Of a stretch of DNA of 59,852 bases, positions 11,043 to 19,306 are shown piece after piece (the stretch's first letter is position 1; each line of letters opens with the position of its first letter). This DNA comes from Sporosarcina sp. BP05 (lineage in GTDB: Bacteria; Bacillota; Bacilli; Bacillales_A; Planococcaceae): the NCBI RefSeq assembly GCF_014282005.1, contig NZ_JACFTD010000020.1, positions 1-59,852 on the forward strand, given 5' to 3'. The notes below the pieces were generated by a model. That model was not told the DNA's origin. It worked only from the letters and a program-made list of their open reading frames with translations, and did not search any database. The position numbers and the translations under genes were made by a program.

Positions 11043-11693
11043 GTGACACAAAACCCATTCGGCCAAATGGACAATCAAACTCATGAGAATATGCACACGG
11101 GTAGCGTTTCACAGCAAATGAATCATGGCGGTCATGAATTATTTGACGTACACGAGGCATTATCTGGAACTGTCGCATGTCTGAACCAAGCAATGCTATT
11201 ACGAACACATGTGAAAGATCCCGAGTTACTTGATATTTTGGATCGCCAATACCGCTTTACTTTAGACGAATATAACATTACAGTTGAATGTTTCAAGACC
11301 GGACGAAATCCCTCACATCCAACTGGAAGATATGAGATGAAACAAGGCAATGACTTCGTGTATGGTATGAAACCGTCTCAACCAAAAAAACCGATGCATT
11401 CCGAGGCAGACATATCGGATGAAATCATTTCAGGCTTTCTACTAGGCTCTGCGAAGGCCGGGGCATCCATGAAAACAATGGCTGCCACTGAAACATGTAA
11501 CCCCGTCGTACGTCGCGTACTTGCCGACTCAGTACCCAATTGTATAGAAATGGCTTATGAACTGGCAATTTACCAAAACAAAAACCATTATTACCAAGTA
11601 CCACAACTCGCCGCACAAGATATGCAACAATTATTGAATTCGTTCGCCTCCTCGCAAGGCCAACCAGGGATGCCGACTAACACTTTGCAGTAA
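11043..11693 (+). CDS. CotF-like spore coat protein
   Basis: This 216-residue protein has a polar, His/Asn/Gln-rich N-terminus (about 1-35) followed by a helical CotF/ferritin-like domain (HEALSGTVACLNQAMLL at about 38-54, and a second half with DEIISGFLLGSAKAGASM). CotF-family proteins are spore coat components of Bacillales. The start is GTG with GGAGGAG 8 nt upstream. A strong terminator (11707-11754) follows directly. Expression in the mother cell is expected, but I cannot identify a sigma-K promoter with confidence. Confidence 0.85.
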   Translation: MTQNPFGQMDNQTHENMHTGSVSQQMNHGGHELFDVHEALSGTVACLNQAMLLRTHVKDPELLDILDRQYRFTLDEYNITVECFKTGRNPSHPTGRYEMKQGNDFVYGMKPSQPKKPMHSEADISDEIISGFLLGSAKAGASMKTMAATETCNPVVRRVLADSVPNCIEMAYELAIYQNKNHYYQVPQLAAQDMQQLLNSFASSQGQPGMPTNTLQ

Positions 11694-11706
11694 ATAACTG
11701 AAAAAC

Positions 11707-11754
11707 AAAAAATCAGATGCCCCCTCGGAATCGAGTGGACATCTGATTTTTTTT
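11707..11754 (+). terminator. Terminator of the CotF-like gene
   Basis: An A-rich stem AAAAAATCAGATG (11707-11719) pairs with CATCTGATTTTTT (from 11740), ending in eight Ts. Confidence 0.85.
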
Positions 11755-11774
11755 ATTACTATATATGTTGAACA

Positions 11775-11840
11775 AATGAATACCTATAATAAGCTGAGCG
11801 AAGGCATCCCCTAGCGCCGTAGCAAATTCAATGGGATTCT
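11775..11840. repeat. Dispersed repeat D, copy 1
   Basis: This 66-bp sequence, from TACCTATA through AGCGAAGGC and CGCCGTAGC to TTCAATGGGATTC, recurs at 45805-45932. There it carries an extra ~60-bp segment. It lies between convergent genes. Confidence 0.65.
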
Positions 11841-11872
11841 TTTTTCACAACCTATATACCCAAGCACGCAAC

Positions 11873-12658
11873 TCATTCCAAAATCGAGTTGACGATATGT
11901 TTTGGTGAATTCTCAAAGAAGGATAAGTAATGCATCGGATGACTTTTGGGAAATAGTTTTTTTCTTATTGCATTCGAATTCATCCCTTGATTGTAAAGTG
12001 ATTGGACTTCTTGTTGTATGCTCTCCAAGTAATCCAACTTCTTCTCAATCGCTTGTCTCCCTTTAATTTTGATCCCTGCATGGGAACAAATATACGTTTC
12101 AAAATCATACGTCAAAACCTTTTTTAATGATGTAATAATTTCCGGAACAGATTCAAATGCAAACAAACTTTTAGGAGTCGGTTGTATATACAAATCCCCG
12201 CCAAACATCCAACCTTTTTCCTGATTAAACAACGCAACATGGTCATGTGCGTGACCAGGTGTATGAATGACATCCCAGTTGTAGTTATCTGTTGTAATCA
12301 TGTCATTCAATTCAATCGGTTGGAACGGTTCTCTTTCACCCCAAAAAACTTTACGATAAAAAGGCAACTTCGCACGATTTTCACAGTCTTTAATCCCTAA
12401 TTCATGAATATAAATCGGGACTTTCTTAATTTCTTGAAGCCAATATGCCAACCCCGTATGATCTTCGTGGTGGTGTGTTAAGATTACTTTCTTCATATCC
12501 CACTGTTCAAACAAGAGTATGAGTTTTGCTTTCATCTTAGCCGGTCCGGTATCAATTAATAACCCATCTATCATAAAGACGGAAACGGTCATTTTTTGCT
12601 TACCAAATGAAAGTACCATCTCAGCCTGTTTTAAATCCTCAAAAGATGTAATTTTCAT
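11873..12658 (-). CDS. MBL-fold metallo-hydrolase
   Basis: This 261-residue cytoplasmic protein has the metallo-beta-lactamase metal site: THHHEDHTGLA, then HTPGHAHDHVALF, GGDLYI and a C-terminal CSHAG. Two divalent metals, usually zinc, are expected. The substrate is not predictable. I use the ATG at 12658; a TTG five codons earlier is possible. It lies 15 nt after the RluA-family gene and is probably co-transcribed with it. Confidence 0.88.
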   Translation of the reverse strand: MKITSFEDLKQAEMVLSFGKQKMTVSVFMIDGLLIDTGPAKMKAKLILLFEQWDMKKVILTHHHEDHTGLAYWLQEIKKVPIYIHELGIKDCENRAKLPFYRKVFWGEREPFQPIELNDMITTDNYNWDVIHTPGHAHDHVALFNQEKGWMFGGDLYIQPTPKSLFAFESVPEIITSLKKVLTYDFETYICSHAGIKIKGRQAIEKKLDYLESIQQEVQSLYNQGMNSNAIRKKLFPKSHPMHYLSFFENSPKHIVNSILE

Positions 12659-12673
12659 GAACACACCAACCAA

Positions 12674-13582
12674 TCATTTTGACTTCGCAATAAGTGAAGA
12701 AGGTACATCCGCTTTGAAACGGACGAGTTCTCCAGTACGCGGGTGTATAAGTGCCAAAGCAGTTGCATGAAGACCAATCCGTTTGATTGGATTAACGGTA
12801 GATCCGTATTTTTTATCACCAACAATTGGATGGCCAAGGTCTTCCATATGAACGCGAATCTGATTTTTACGACCTGTTTCTAGTTGAACCTCAAGTAACG
12901 AGTAGTTACTATTCATCTGTAGCGTTTTGTAATGAGTGACAGCATGTTGCCCACCGTTGTCAGTCGGATTTGAGTACACTTTAAATGTTTTACTTTCCTT
13001 TAGCCACGATGAAATCGTTCCTTCTTTTTTCCTAACTTTACCTTCGACAAGTGCCGTATACGTACGCTCTTTCACGACTTCATTCCACGCGGCCTGTAAT
13101 CCATTTTTCACTTCTTCGCTTTTCGCGAACAACATCACACCCGACGTATCACGGTCAAGACGATGAACGATATAAACGCGGTTTCGTGAATTGGATTCTT
13201 TTACATAGTCCATTAGCTGTCTGTAAGCGGTCATGTCTTCCGGATTTTTCGAAGCGACTGAAAGCAGACCCGCTTCTTTATTAATAACAATGATATCGTC
13301 ATCTTCATGTAAAATAGTGACTCCGACTAGCGTATCCTCTTTCATCGCTGCTCGATTTTTAAGGATCTCAACAAGTTGTCCAGCTTGAAGTGGATGATTA
13401 TGTTGCGTAACCATCCTGCCATTCACTGTGACCTGTCCACGTGTCAGTATAGATTTCACTGAGTTACGGCTACTTTTAGACATCATCTCCAATAGAAAGG
13501 GTAATAACTCCATTGGTTCTTTCACTGTATAAACAGATGTATCTTCTTTTCTACTTGCTGAATTCGTATGATTTTTTTTCAT
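12674..13582 (-). CDS. RluA-family pseudouridine synthase
   Basis: This 302-residue protein has an N-terminal S4 RNA-binding domain (about 40-95, with VKSILTRGQVTVNG) and an RluA-type catalytic domain containing HRLDRDTSG, in which the Asp is the nucleophile. It converts uridine to pseudouridine in rRNA or tRNA; the exact site is not predictable. The downstream metallo-hydrolase follows at 15 nt. Family assignment is secure. Confidence 0.93.
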   Translation of the reverse strand: MKKNHTNSASRKEDTSVYTVKEPMELLPFLLEMMSKSSRNSVKSILTRGQVTVNGRMVTQHNHPLQAGQLVEILKNRAAMKEDTLVGVTILHEDDDIIVINKEAGLLSVASKNPEDMTAYRQLMDYVKESNSRNRVYIVHRLDRDTSGVMLFAKSEEVKNGLQAAWNEVVKERTYTALVEGKVRKKEGTISSWLKESKTFKVYSNPTDNGGQHAVTHYKTLQMNSNYSLLEVQLETGRKNQIRVHMEDLGHPIVGDKKYGSTVNPIKRIGLHATALALIHPRTGELVRFKADVPSSLIAKSK

Positions 13583-13697
13583 AATTTATAAACTCCTCAC
13601 TCTCACTTCTTATTATCCTCAAATTGCCTCTACATTACAAACGCTGTATGATAAAACCAAGGAATTTATTTCAAATAGCAGAAAAAAGGGGATTTTT

Positions 13698-14357
13698 ATG
13701 CGAGTTGCGATATTCGATTTTGATGGAACACTGTATTCAGATGAAACTTTTCAACTATTAATGAGCCATTTAAGATACCACCCCGTCCATCATACAAATT
13801 ATAAACGATTTTACCGGGCCATCCTTCCGCCTTATATCGGCCACAAGTTGAAACTAGTTTCCGAAGCCAAGATGAAAGAACGTTCCATGCAAATCTACTT
13901 GAATGCACTTGGCCTAATGTCCATTAAAGAATTAGATGCCTACTTCGGAGAATTAACCGATCGGGTACGAGAAGGCTTTAATCCCGATGTAATTGCGCGT
14001 TTGAAACAGCACGCTACTGAAAATGTACATATCATGCTTGTTTCTGGTGCATACTCATCCCTTTTGCAATCCGTCACAAAGGAGTTGCAGTTCGATTCAA
14101 TTATCGGTACAGAAATTCCCATGAAAGAGGGAAAAACTGATAATCGAACGCCACTTTATCATATACAAGGTCCACGAAAAAACGAAAAGATTCTAGAAGT
14201 ACTACAAGGGAAAGATATCGACTGGGAAAATAGTTTCGCCTACGGAGATAGTTTTTCCGACTTGTCTGTACTGGAACTCGTCGGGAACCCTGTTGCCGTT
14301 CGACCTGAACCACGATTAAAAGCTATTGCTAAAGAACGTGAATGGGAAATAATTTGA
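13698..14357 (+). CDS. HAD-IB family phosphatase
   Basis: This 219-residue HAD hydrolase shows motif I (DFDGTLYSDE), motif II (LVSGAYSS) and motif III/IV (YGDSFSDLSVLE), the pattern of subfamily IB enzymes such as SerB-like phosphatases. It is a cytoplasmic magnesium-dependent phosphatase of unknown substrate. The ATG has AAGGGG 6 nt upstream. It is followed by a long repeat block and stands alone. Confidence 0.88.
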   Translation: MRVAIFDFDGTLYSDETFQLLMSHLRYHPVHHTNYKRFYRAILPPYIGHKLKLVSEAKMKERSMQIYLNALGLMSIKELDAYFGELTDRVREGFNPDVIARLKQHATENVHIMLVSGAYSSLLQSVTKELQFDSIIGTEIPMKEGKTDNRTPLYHIQGPRKNEKILEVLQGKDIDWENSFAYGDSFSDLSVLELVGNPVAVRPEPRLKAIAKEREWEII

Positions 14358-14363
14358 ATATGG

Positions 14364-14470
14364 AAAAGCGGAAGGCGCCGTTTAGCCCCGACAAGCGCTG
14401 GGGGAATTGATGGTAAAGGCGCTCTTTGCCTTTGTCATCAATTCTGAAGCGACTCGAGGGGCTGGCGTCT
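14364..14470 (+). repeat. 107-bp fold-back repeat, copy 1
   Basis: Copy 1 of a direct repeat whose second copy is 14773-14879; I count about five or six differences over 107 bp. Each copy folds on itself: an outer arm (GCGCC, AGCCCC) pairs with the end (GGGGCT, GGCGTC), and an inner arm GAATTGATGGTAAAGGC pairs with GCCTTTGTCATCAATTC. The conserved pairing suggests a cruciform or RNA structure. Confidence 0.85.
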
Positions 14471-14565
14471 GGAGTCTGGACATCGTTCCATGCAGAAAAA
14501 CTAATACTTTCTTACCTTGTATCAAAAGCGCAAGCGCCTATAACAGATGAGCGCAGCCTAAGTAC

Positions 14566-14695
14566 GCCACATCCTATGGCAACAGCTGCATAACCTTCAT
14601 CCTGTTGGCCAGCGGCAGGCATAAGGCGGGTAAAGGAAGGCAGTCTAAGTTCGCGACGTCGTGTCGCAACTACTGCATGACCTGCATCCTGCAGG
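14566..14695 (-). repeat. AGGAY-loop hairpin repeat, locus B (reverse)
   Basis: Read on the minus strand: 14681-14695 (CCTGC/GCAGG, loop AGGAT), 14653-14667 (GCGAC/GTCGC, loop ACGAC), 14594-14608 (CCAAC/GAAGG, stem partly broken, loop AGGAT) and 14566-14580 (GCCAT/GTGGC, loop AGGAT). Paired spacing is again 28 nt. The module lies between the two 107-bp repeats. Confidence 0.7.
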
Positions 14696-14772
14696 CCCAA
14701 GCGGCGTTCTTTGCCGCACAGCCGGACCGACTTATGACCCGAGCCTCTAGGCGCTGGAGTCTGGACGTAAAC

Positions 14773-14879
14773 AAAAGCGCAAGACGCCGTTTAGCCCCGA
14801 CAAGCGCTGGAGGAATTGATGGTAAAGGCGCTTTTTGCCTTTGCCATCAATTCTGAAGCGACTCGAGGGGCTGGCGTCT
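14773..14879 (+). repeat. 107-bp fold-back repeat, copy 2
   Basis: Second copy of the repeat at 14364-14470, in the same orientation, about 300 bp downstream. The same internal and outer arms are kept, including matching arm differences. Confidence 0.85.
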
Positions 14880-14910
14880 GGACGAGATCATAAGCGCAAG
14901 CGCCAATTTC

Positions 14911-14953
14911 CTAAAAAAAGAAACGTACATCCGTATTAATGGATGTACGTTTC
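14911..14953. terminator. Terminator-like hairpin
   Basis: A perfect 13-bp stem (14920-14932 with 14941-14953) has seven As before it, so its T tract is on the minus strand, yet no minus-strand gene ends here. On the plus strand it is followed by only TTC. It may insulate the malic enzyme gene from read-through. Confidence 0.6.
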
Positions 14954-15157
14954 TTCAATACGTTCAATTTAAACTTTTACACAACAAATCCTTTTTTGAT
15001 TTTCCTGACAGCTGGATAGATGATTAGTATGTATGTTTTTACTCTCTTTACGCCCCGTTCTCCAATTTACAGAAATCTGATAAATCCATCAATTGGATCT
15101 TGATATTGAATTTTTATCGAAAAATATATTTTAAGCATAAACATTGTAACAAAGCTA

Positions 15158-15173
15158 ATGTAAGCGCTGCAAT
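15158..15173 (+). promoter_or_regulatory. cre-like site upstream of the malic enzyme gene
   Basis: ATGTAAGCGCTGCAAT matches the CcpA cre consensus WTGNAANCGNWNNCAW at all but one position. It lies about 110 nt before the malic enzyme start, so carbon catabolite control is plausible. CcpA action is inferred. Confidence 0.45.
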
Positions 15174-15281
15174 TTCCAAGTATTCCAATTGGGCAGAATT
15201 TTCGGACTTGTGTTATTTTCGAGTTCATGGTAAAAACTTATAATAACAATTAAAAATTCGGAGTGGAATGGGGTATGGTCA

Positions 15282-16475
15282 ATGACGAGTAGTTACAAGT
15301 CTTCTTTAGAAATGCATCGTATTCATACGGGGAAAATGGAAACTGTATCAAAGGTTCCACTTGAAAACAGTGTAGATCTCAGCCTAGCTTATTCTCCTGG
15401 GGTAGCTGATCCATGTTTAGAAATCGCAAAAAACCCCTATGCGGTATACGACTATACAATCAAAGGGAATCTAGTGGCAGTAATTACAGATGGAACTGCC
15501 GTGTTAGGATTAGGCGATATAGGACCCGAAGCAGCACTTCCCGTCATGGAAGGGAAAGCGTTGCTGTTAAAGAGATACGCTAACATTGACTCGTTCCCAA
15601 TCTGTCTTGGCACTAAAGATGTTGATATCATCGTGCAAACAATCAAAGCAATCAGCCCGACGTTTGGCGGGATCAATTTGGAAGACATATCTGCCCCGCG
15701 ATGCTTCGAAATTGAAAAAAGATTGCGTGAGGAGTGCAATATCCCCGTGTTCCATGATGATCAGCATGGTACAGCAATCGTTGTTGGCGCGGGATTATTA
15801 AATGCGTTAAAAGTTGTTAAGAAAAATAAGAAATCTGTTAAAATAGCCGTTAATGGGGCAGGTGCTGCCGGGATTGCAATAGTGAAACATCTCAAAAACA
15901 TTGGATTTGAGCAGATTGTCATCTGTGACTCAAAAGGTATTATTTACAAAGGCCGCCCTATTGGTATGAACCCGACTAAAGATGAAATCGCTGAAATTAC
16001 AAATCCCAATGGCTTAACAGGCTCGTTACAAATTGCCATGACGGATGCTGACGTCTTCATTGGTGTTTCCGCTGCCAATATATTGACGTTGGAACATATT
16101 GACTGCATGAGTAGCGATCCGATTGTCTTTGCTTTGGCAAATCCGAACCCCGAAATCGCACCCGCTTTGGCAAAATCATATGGAGTTCGCGTCATTGCAA
16201 CCGGCAGATCTGATTATCCCAATCAAGTCAACAATGTGCTTGCGTTTCCTGGTATTTTCCGGGGGGCACTGGATGTCCGAGCAACCGAAATAAATGAAAG
16301 CATGAAACTGGCCGCAACTTACGCCATCGCATCATTGATTCATGAATCAGAGTTACGCGATGATTATATTGTTCCTGATCCTTTTGATGAAAGAGTTGTT
16401 AAAGCCGTTACACAGGCGGTAAGTAAAGCTGCGATTGAGTCAGGCGTATCTGCTCTTATGTGTACTGTACGATAA
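15282..16475 (+). CDS. NAD(P)-dependent malic enzyme
   Basis: This 397-residue enzyme oxidatively decarboxylates malate to pyruvate. It shows the short bacterial malic-enzyme form without a phosphotransacetylase tail. Visible are SPGVADPC, ITDGTAVLGLGDIGP, FHDDQHGTAIV (metal and malate site) and the Rossmann GAGAAGIA. Its length is like the YtsJ type of Bacillus, which prefers NADP, but the cofactor is not certain. The start has GGAGTGG and GGGG upstream. A cre-like site precedes it and a terminator follows. Confidence 0.93.
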   Translation: MTSSYKSSLEMHRIHTGKMETVSKVPLENSVDLSLAYSPGVADPCLEIAKNPYAVYDYTIKGNLVAVITDGTAVLGLGDIGPEAALPVMEGKALLLKRYANIDSFPICLGTKDVDIIVQTIKAISPTFGGINLEDISAPRCFEIEKRLREECNIPVFHDDQHGTAIVVGAGLLNALKVVKKNKKSVKIAVNGAGAAGIAIVKHLKNIGFEQIVICDSKGIIYKGRPIGMNPTKDEIAEITNPNGLTGSLQIAMTDADVFIGVSAANILTLEHIDCMSSDPIVFALANPNPEIAPALAKSYGVRVIATGRSDYPNQVNNVLAFPGIFRGALDVRATEINESMKLAATYAIASLIHESELRDDYIVPDPFDERVVKAVTQAVSKAAIESGVSALMCTVR

Positions 16476-16491
16476 TAGTAAATAACCCATT

Positions 16492-16540
16492 AAAAAGCGT
16501 CGCAGAAAAGTTCACTATCCTTTTCGCGACACTTTTTCTT
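16492..16540. terminator. Bidirectional terminator
   Basis: An imperfect long stem, AAAAAG-GTCGC-GAAAAG against CTTTTC-GCGAC-CTTTTT, lies between two convergent genes. The T tracts on both sides serve the malic enzyme gene (plus) and the DUF421 gene (minus). Confidence 0.75.
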
Positions 16541-17249
16541 ATTTTTCACCGTCAGCCTTCATATCTACATGGAGACTTCCATCTGTTTGGACTTCTGCAT
16601 AAAATATATTTTTGACATTGCCAATACCCTGTTTTTTCAATTGTTCGTACAACCATTCTTCCGTCAAATTTAGCTCCGTTAAATTCTTATCCGTAATTTT
16701 CCCTTCTGCTATTACTTCAGTCGGTATATATTTAGGCACCGGTGAAGGAGCATTTACATCTTTTTTCGTTGCAGCTTCTAGCCCTGCTTTTTTTAAGACA
16801 CTTAACTCTCCGTTTGTTTCAAGTATTGCATAATGGACATCTTTAATCGAAAAAATACTTTGTTCACGTAGCATCATACTTAAATCATTTAAATGGAGTC
16901 GCAGCTTTTTCAATGAAGCTTCAACTATTTTCCCTTCATATACAACGATAGTAGGTTGATCATCAAGAATAATCCGCGCCTTTTTTGATTTAAATGCAAT
17001 GTAACTCATGAGCATCGTCAGGAATGCCCACCAAACCATTGCTACGAGTCCATCCAAAAGCGGGGTTTTGGATACTCCCGCGATTTCCCCTGCAATGGAA
17101 CCTATCGTGATACCGGTTACGTAATGAAAAAACGTCAGCTGAGAAATTTGTTTTTTCCCCATAAATCGCGCAAGTATAAGTAGGACAAAAAATGTAACCG
17201 TCGCCCTCAGTATCATTTCCCAAAAGTCCACTTCAAAAAAGTCTTCCAA
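16539..17249 (-). CDS. DUF421 membrane protein (YetF/YrbG-like)
   Basis: This 236-residue protein has three N-terminal membrane helices (about 8-85) with the family signature RFMGKKQISQLTFFHYVTGITIGS, followed by two cytoplasmic DUF421 domains including LRLHLNDLSMMLREQSIFS. The role is unknown; relatives are spore or stationary-phase membrane proteins in Bacillus. The start is TTG at 17247-17249, because GGAGGT lies exactly 6 nt upstream. The longer frame reads through that ribosome binding site. Confidence 0.88.
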   Translation of the reverse strand: MEDFFEVDFWEMILRATVTFFVLLILARFMGKKQISQLTFFHYVTGITIGSIAGEIAGVSKTPLLDGLVAMVWWAFLTMLMSYIAFKSKKARIILDDQPTIVVYEGKIVEASLKKLRLHLNDLSMMLREQSIFSIKDVHYAILETNGELSVLKKAGLEAATKKDVNAPSPVPKYIPTEVIAEGKITDKNLTELNLTEEWLYEQLKKQGIGNVKNIFYAEVQTDGSLHVDMKADGEK

Positions 17250-17330
17250 GTTCACACCTCCGCTTTTAAAGAAGTGTTCCACCATTCCTCATCGCCTATT
17301 CAAATAGATGACTTGAATTTTATATTTAAC

Positions 17331-17381
17331 AACAAAAGAAAGCTCTTCCAAAAGTAATGTCAGAATGACCTTTGGAAAAGC
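17331..17381 (-). terminator. Terminator of the fru operon
   Basis: GCTTTTCCAAA (minus strand, 17371-17381) pairs with TTTGGAAGAGC (17342-17352), followed by a T-rich stretch interrupted by a C and a G. It lies 9 nt past the fruA stop. Confidence 0.65.
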
Positions 17382-17389
17382 CTTCATTT

Positions 17390-19306
17390 TTAAATTGCTT
17401 GTATTTTGTTCTTCTTCAATATTCCTGCGAGTAAAGCTGTAACTAATGCACCAGCAGCTATGGCTATTGCATATAGCAACACTTTTCCAATTCCACCATC
17501 GACAAGTCCCATAACGAAAACGCCGCCATGCGGTGCACGTAAACCAATATCAAATAGCATCGTAAGTCCACCAGCCAATGCAGCTCCAACTACGGATGCT
17601 GGGATGACACGTGCAGGGTCTGCCGCCGCAAACGGGATGACACCTTCCGTTATAAAGCAAGCTCCAAGTACGTAAGCCGTTTTTCCCGCTTCACGCTCTT
17701 GTTTTGTAAAACGTTTTTTGAACAATGTTGTTGCAATTGCCATGCCTAGTGGCGGCACCATTCCTGCTGCCATGACCGTCGCAATGAACCCGAAATTCTG
17801 TGCATCAAGCATCGCAATACCGAATGTGTAAGCGGCTTTATTAATCGGACCTCCCATATCAATTGCCATCATTGCACCTAATAAGATACCTACTAGCACT
17901 TGGTTTGTTCCACCAAGCCCTTCCAAAAATGCTGACATGCCTGTGTATAATTTAGTCAAGGGAGCATTGACTATCATCATAATTAGTCCAGTGATTGCAA
18001 TGCTGAATACCGGGTAGAACAACACAGGTTTCAAGCCTTCAAGCGCATCAGGTAGTGCAGCAAACGCTTTTTTAACGACAACTGTTATATACCCCGCTAG
18101 GAATCCGGCAATGATTCCACCTAGGAATCCAGAGCCACCACTAACACCGTCCACACCTGTAACTGTAATAGCGATTAATCCACCGACCATACCAGGAGCA
18201 AATCCAGGGCGGTCAGCGATACTCGACGCAATGAATCCTGCTAGCACAGGGACCATTAGGAAGAATGCATTTCCACCGCCGATTGTATTTAACATTGCAG
18301 CGAATGCATTGTAATCTGCACTATTCGGGTCACTTGAATTAATACCCCAGAAGAATGATAACGCAATTAAAATTCCACCACCGACAACAAACGGTAGCAT
18401 GTTAGACACACCATTCATCAAGTGTTTATAAAATCCACTTTTGATTTCGGATGTGTCACTATCATCTTTAGACTTTTCATGTTTGTAAATTGGTGCATCT
18501 TTGAGGATTGCACGATTCAGCAATTCTTCCGTTTCATAAATCGCCTTTCCTACCTTCGTCTGTATGACCGGCTTACCGTTAAATCGAGCCATTTCCACTT
18601 TAGTATCTGCAGCAACGATGATGGCATCCGCTTCCGCTATGTCAGCATCCGTCAATCGATTTTTCACACCGGATGATCCGTTCGTTTCCACTTTTAGTGA
18701 AATGCCCATTTCTTTCGCTTTATCAGTCAATTTTTGTGCCGCCATATAGGTATGTGCTATCCCCGTTGGACATGCAGTAACGGCAAGTATTTTCGATGTA
18801 GGCGAAAGCGTTGATTCTGATTCACCAACCTCTTCAGGTCCTTCCAACTCGATTTCCTTGTCATTCACCGCTTGTAGAATTTCAGTTTTTGACGTAGCAC
18901 TTAGAACTTTCTCTCTAAAATTCGAATCCATCAAAAACGTAGCTAATCTTGATAGCGCTTCCAAATGATTGTTATTTGCGCCTTCACTGGCTGCGATCAT
19001 GAAAAACAGATGAGCCGGCTGACCGTCTAGCGATGCATAATCGATACCTGGTAAAGATCGTCCGAATGCGATTCCAGGCACCTTCACCGAAGCAGATTTC
19101 GCATGTGGAATTGCAATTCCATCACCGATTCCTGTTGTGCCCTGCTCTTCACGGGCCAAAATATCTTTTGTAAATGCCTCTTTATCAATCAAATTTCCTG
19201 CACGATCGAACTGATTGATCAGTTCCGTCAATATATCCTGTTTCGATGTCGCTTTCACGTCCAAAATAATTGTAGCTTCAGTCAATAACTGTGTGATTTT
19301 CATCAT
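17390..19306 (-). CDS. fruA: Fructose PTS transporter, fused IIABC
   Basis: This 638-residue permease imports fructose and phosphorylates it to fructose 1-phosphate. Domains in order: IIA (about 1-145, phospho-His in IAIPHAKS), IIB (about 170-265, phospho-Cys in TACPTGIAHTYMAA) and the membrane IIC domain (about 290-635). The phosphate probably comes from HPr, one candidate being encoded divergently at 21115. It is the last gene of fruR-fruK-fruA. Its ATG overlaps the fruK stop as ATGA, and AAGGGG sits 7-8 nt upstream. Confidence 0.96.
   Translation of the reverse strand: MMKITQLLTEATIILDVKATSKQDILTELINQFDRAGNLIDKEAFTKDILAREEQGTTGIGDGIAIPHAKSASVKVPGIAFGRSLPGIDYASLDGQPAHLFFMIAASEGANNNHLEALSRLATFLMDSNFREKVLSATSKTEILQAVNDKEIELEGPEEVGESESTLSPTSKILAVTACPTGIAHTYMAAQKLTDKAKEMGISLKVETNGSSGVKNRLTDADIAEADAIIVAADTKVEMARFNGKPVIQTKVGKAIYETEELLNRAILKDAPIYKHEKSKDDSDTSEIKSGFYKHLMNGVSNMLPFVVGGGILIALSFFWGINSSDPNSADYNAFAAMLNTIGGGNAFFLMVPVLAGFIASSIADRPGFAPGMVGGLIAITVTGVDGVSGGSGFLGGIIAGFLAGYITVVVKKAFAALPDALEGLKPVLFYPVFSIAITGLIMMIVNAPLTKLYTGMSAFLEGLGGTNQVLVGILLGAMMAIDMGGPINKAAYTFGIAMLDAQNFGFIATVMAAGMVPPLGMAIATTLFKKRFTKQEREAGKTAYVLGACFITEGVIPFAAADPARVIPASVVGAALAGGLTMLFDIGLRAPHGGVFVMGLVDGGIGKVLLYAIAIAAGALVTALLAGILKKNKIQAI

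Larger units (their letters stand above)
14358..15281. other. Repeat-filled spacer before the malic enzyme gene
   Basis: About 0.9 kb without a gene. It contains the two 107-bp repeats, AGGAY-loop hairpins in reverse orientation, short AAAAGCGCAAGCGCC units at 14524-14538 and 14892-14904, a hairpin at 14911-14953 and the malic enzyme promoter region with a cre-like site. Small open frames inside are by-products of the GC-rich repeats. Confidence 0.8.

Noticed and set aside
14512..14700. Small open frames in the repeat block
   Set aside because: They follow GC-rich repeats, lack ribosome binding sites and have no protein-like composition.
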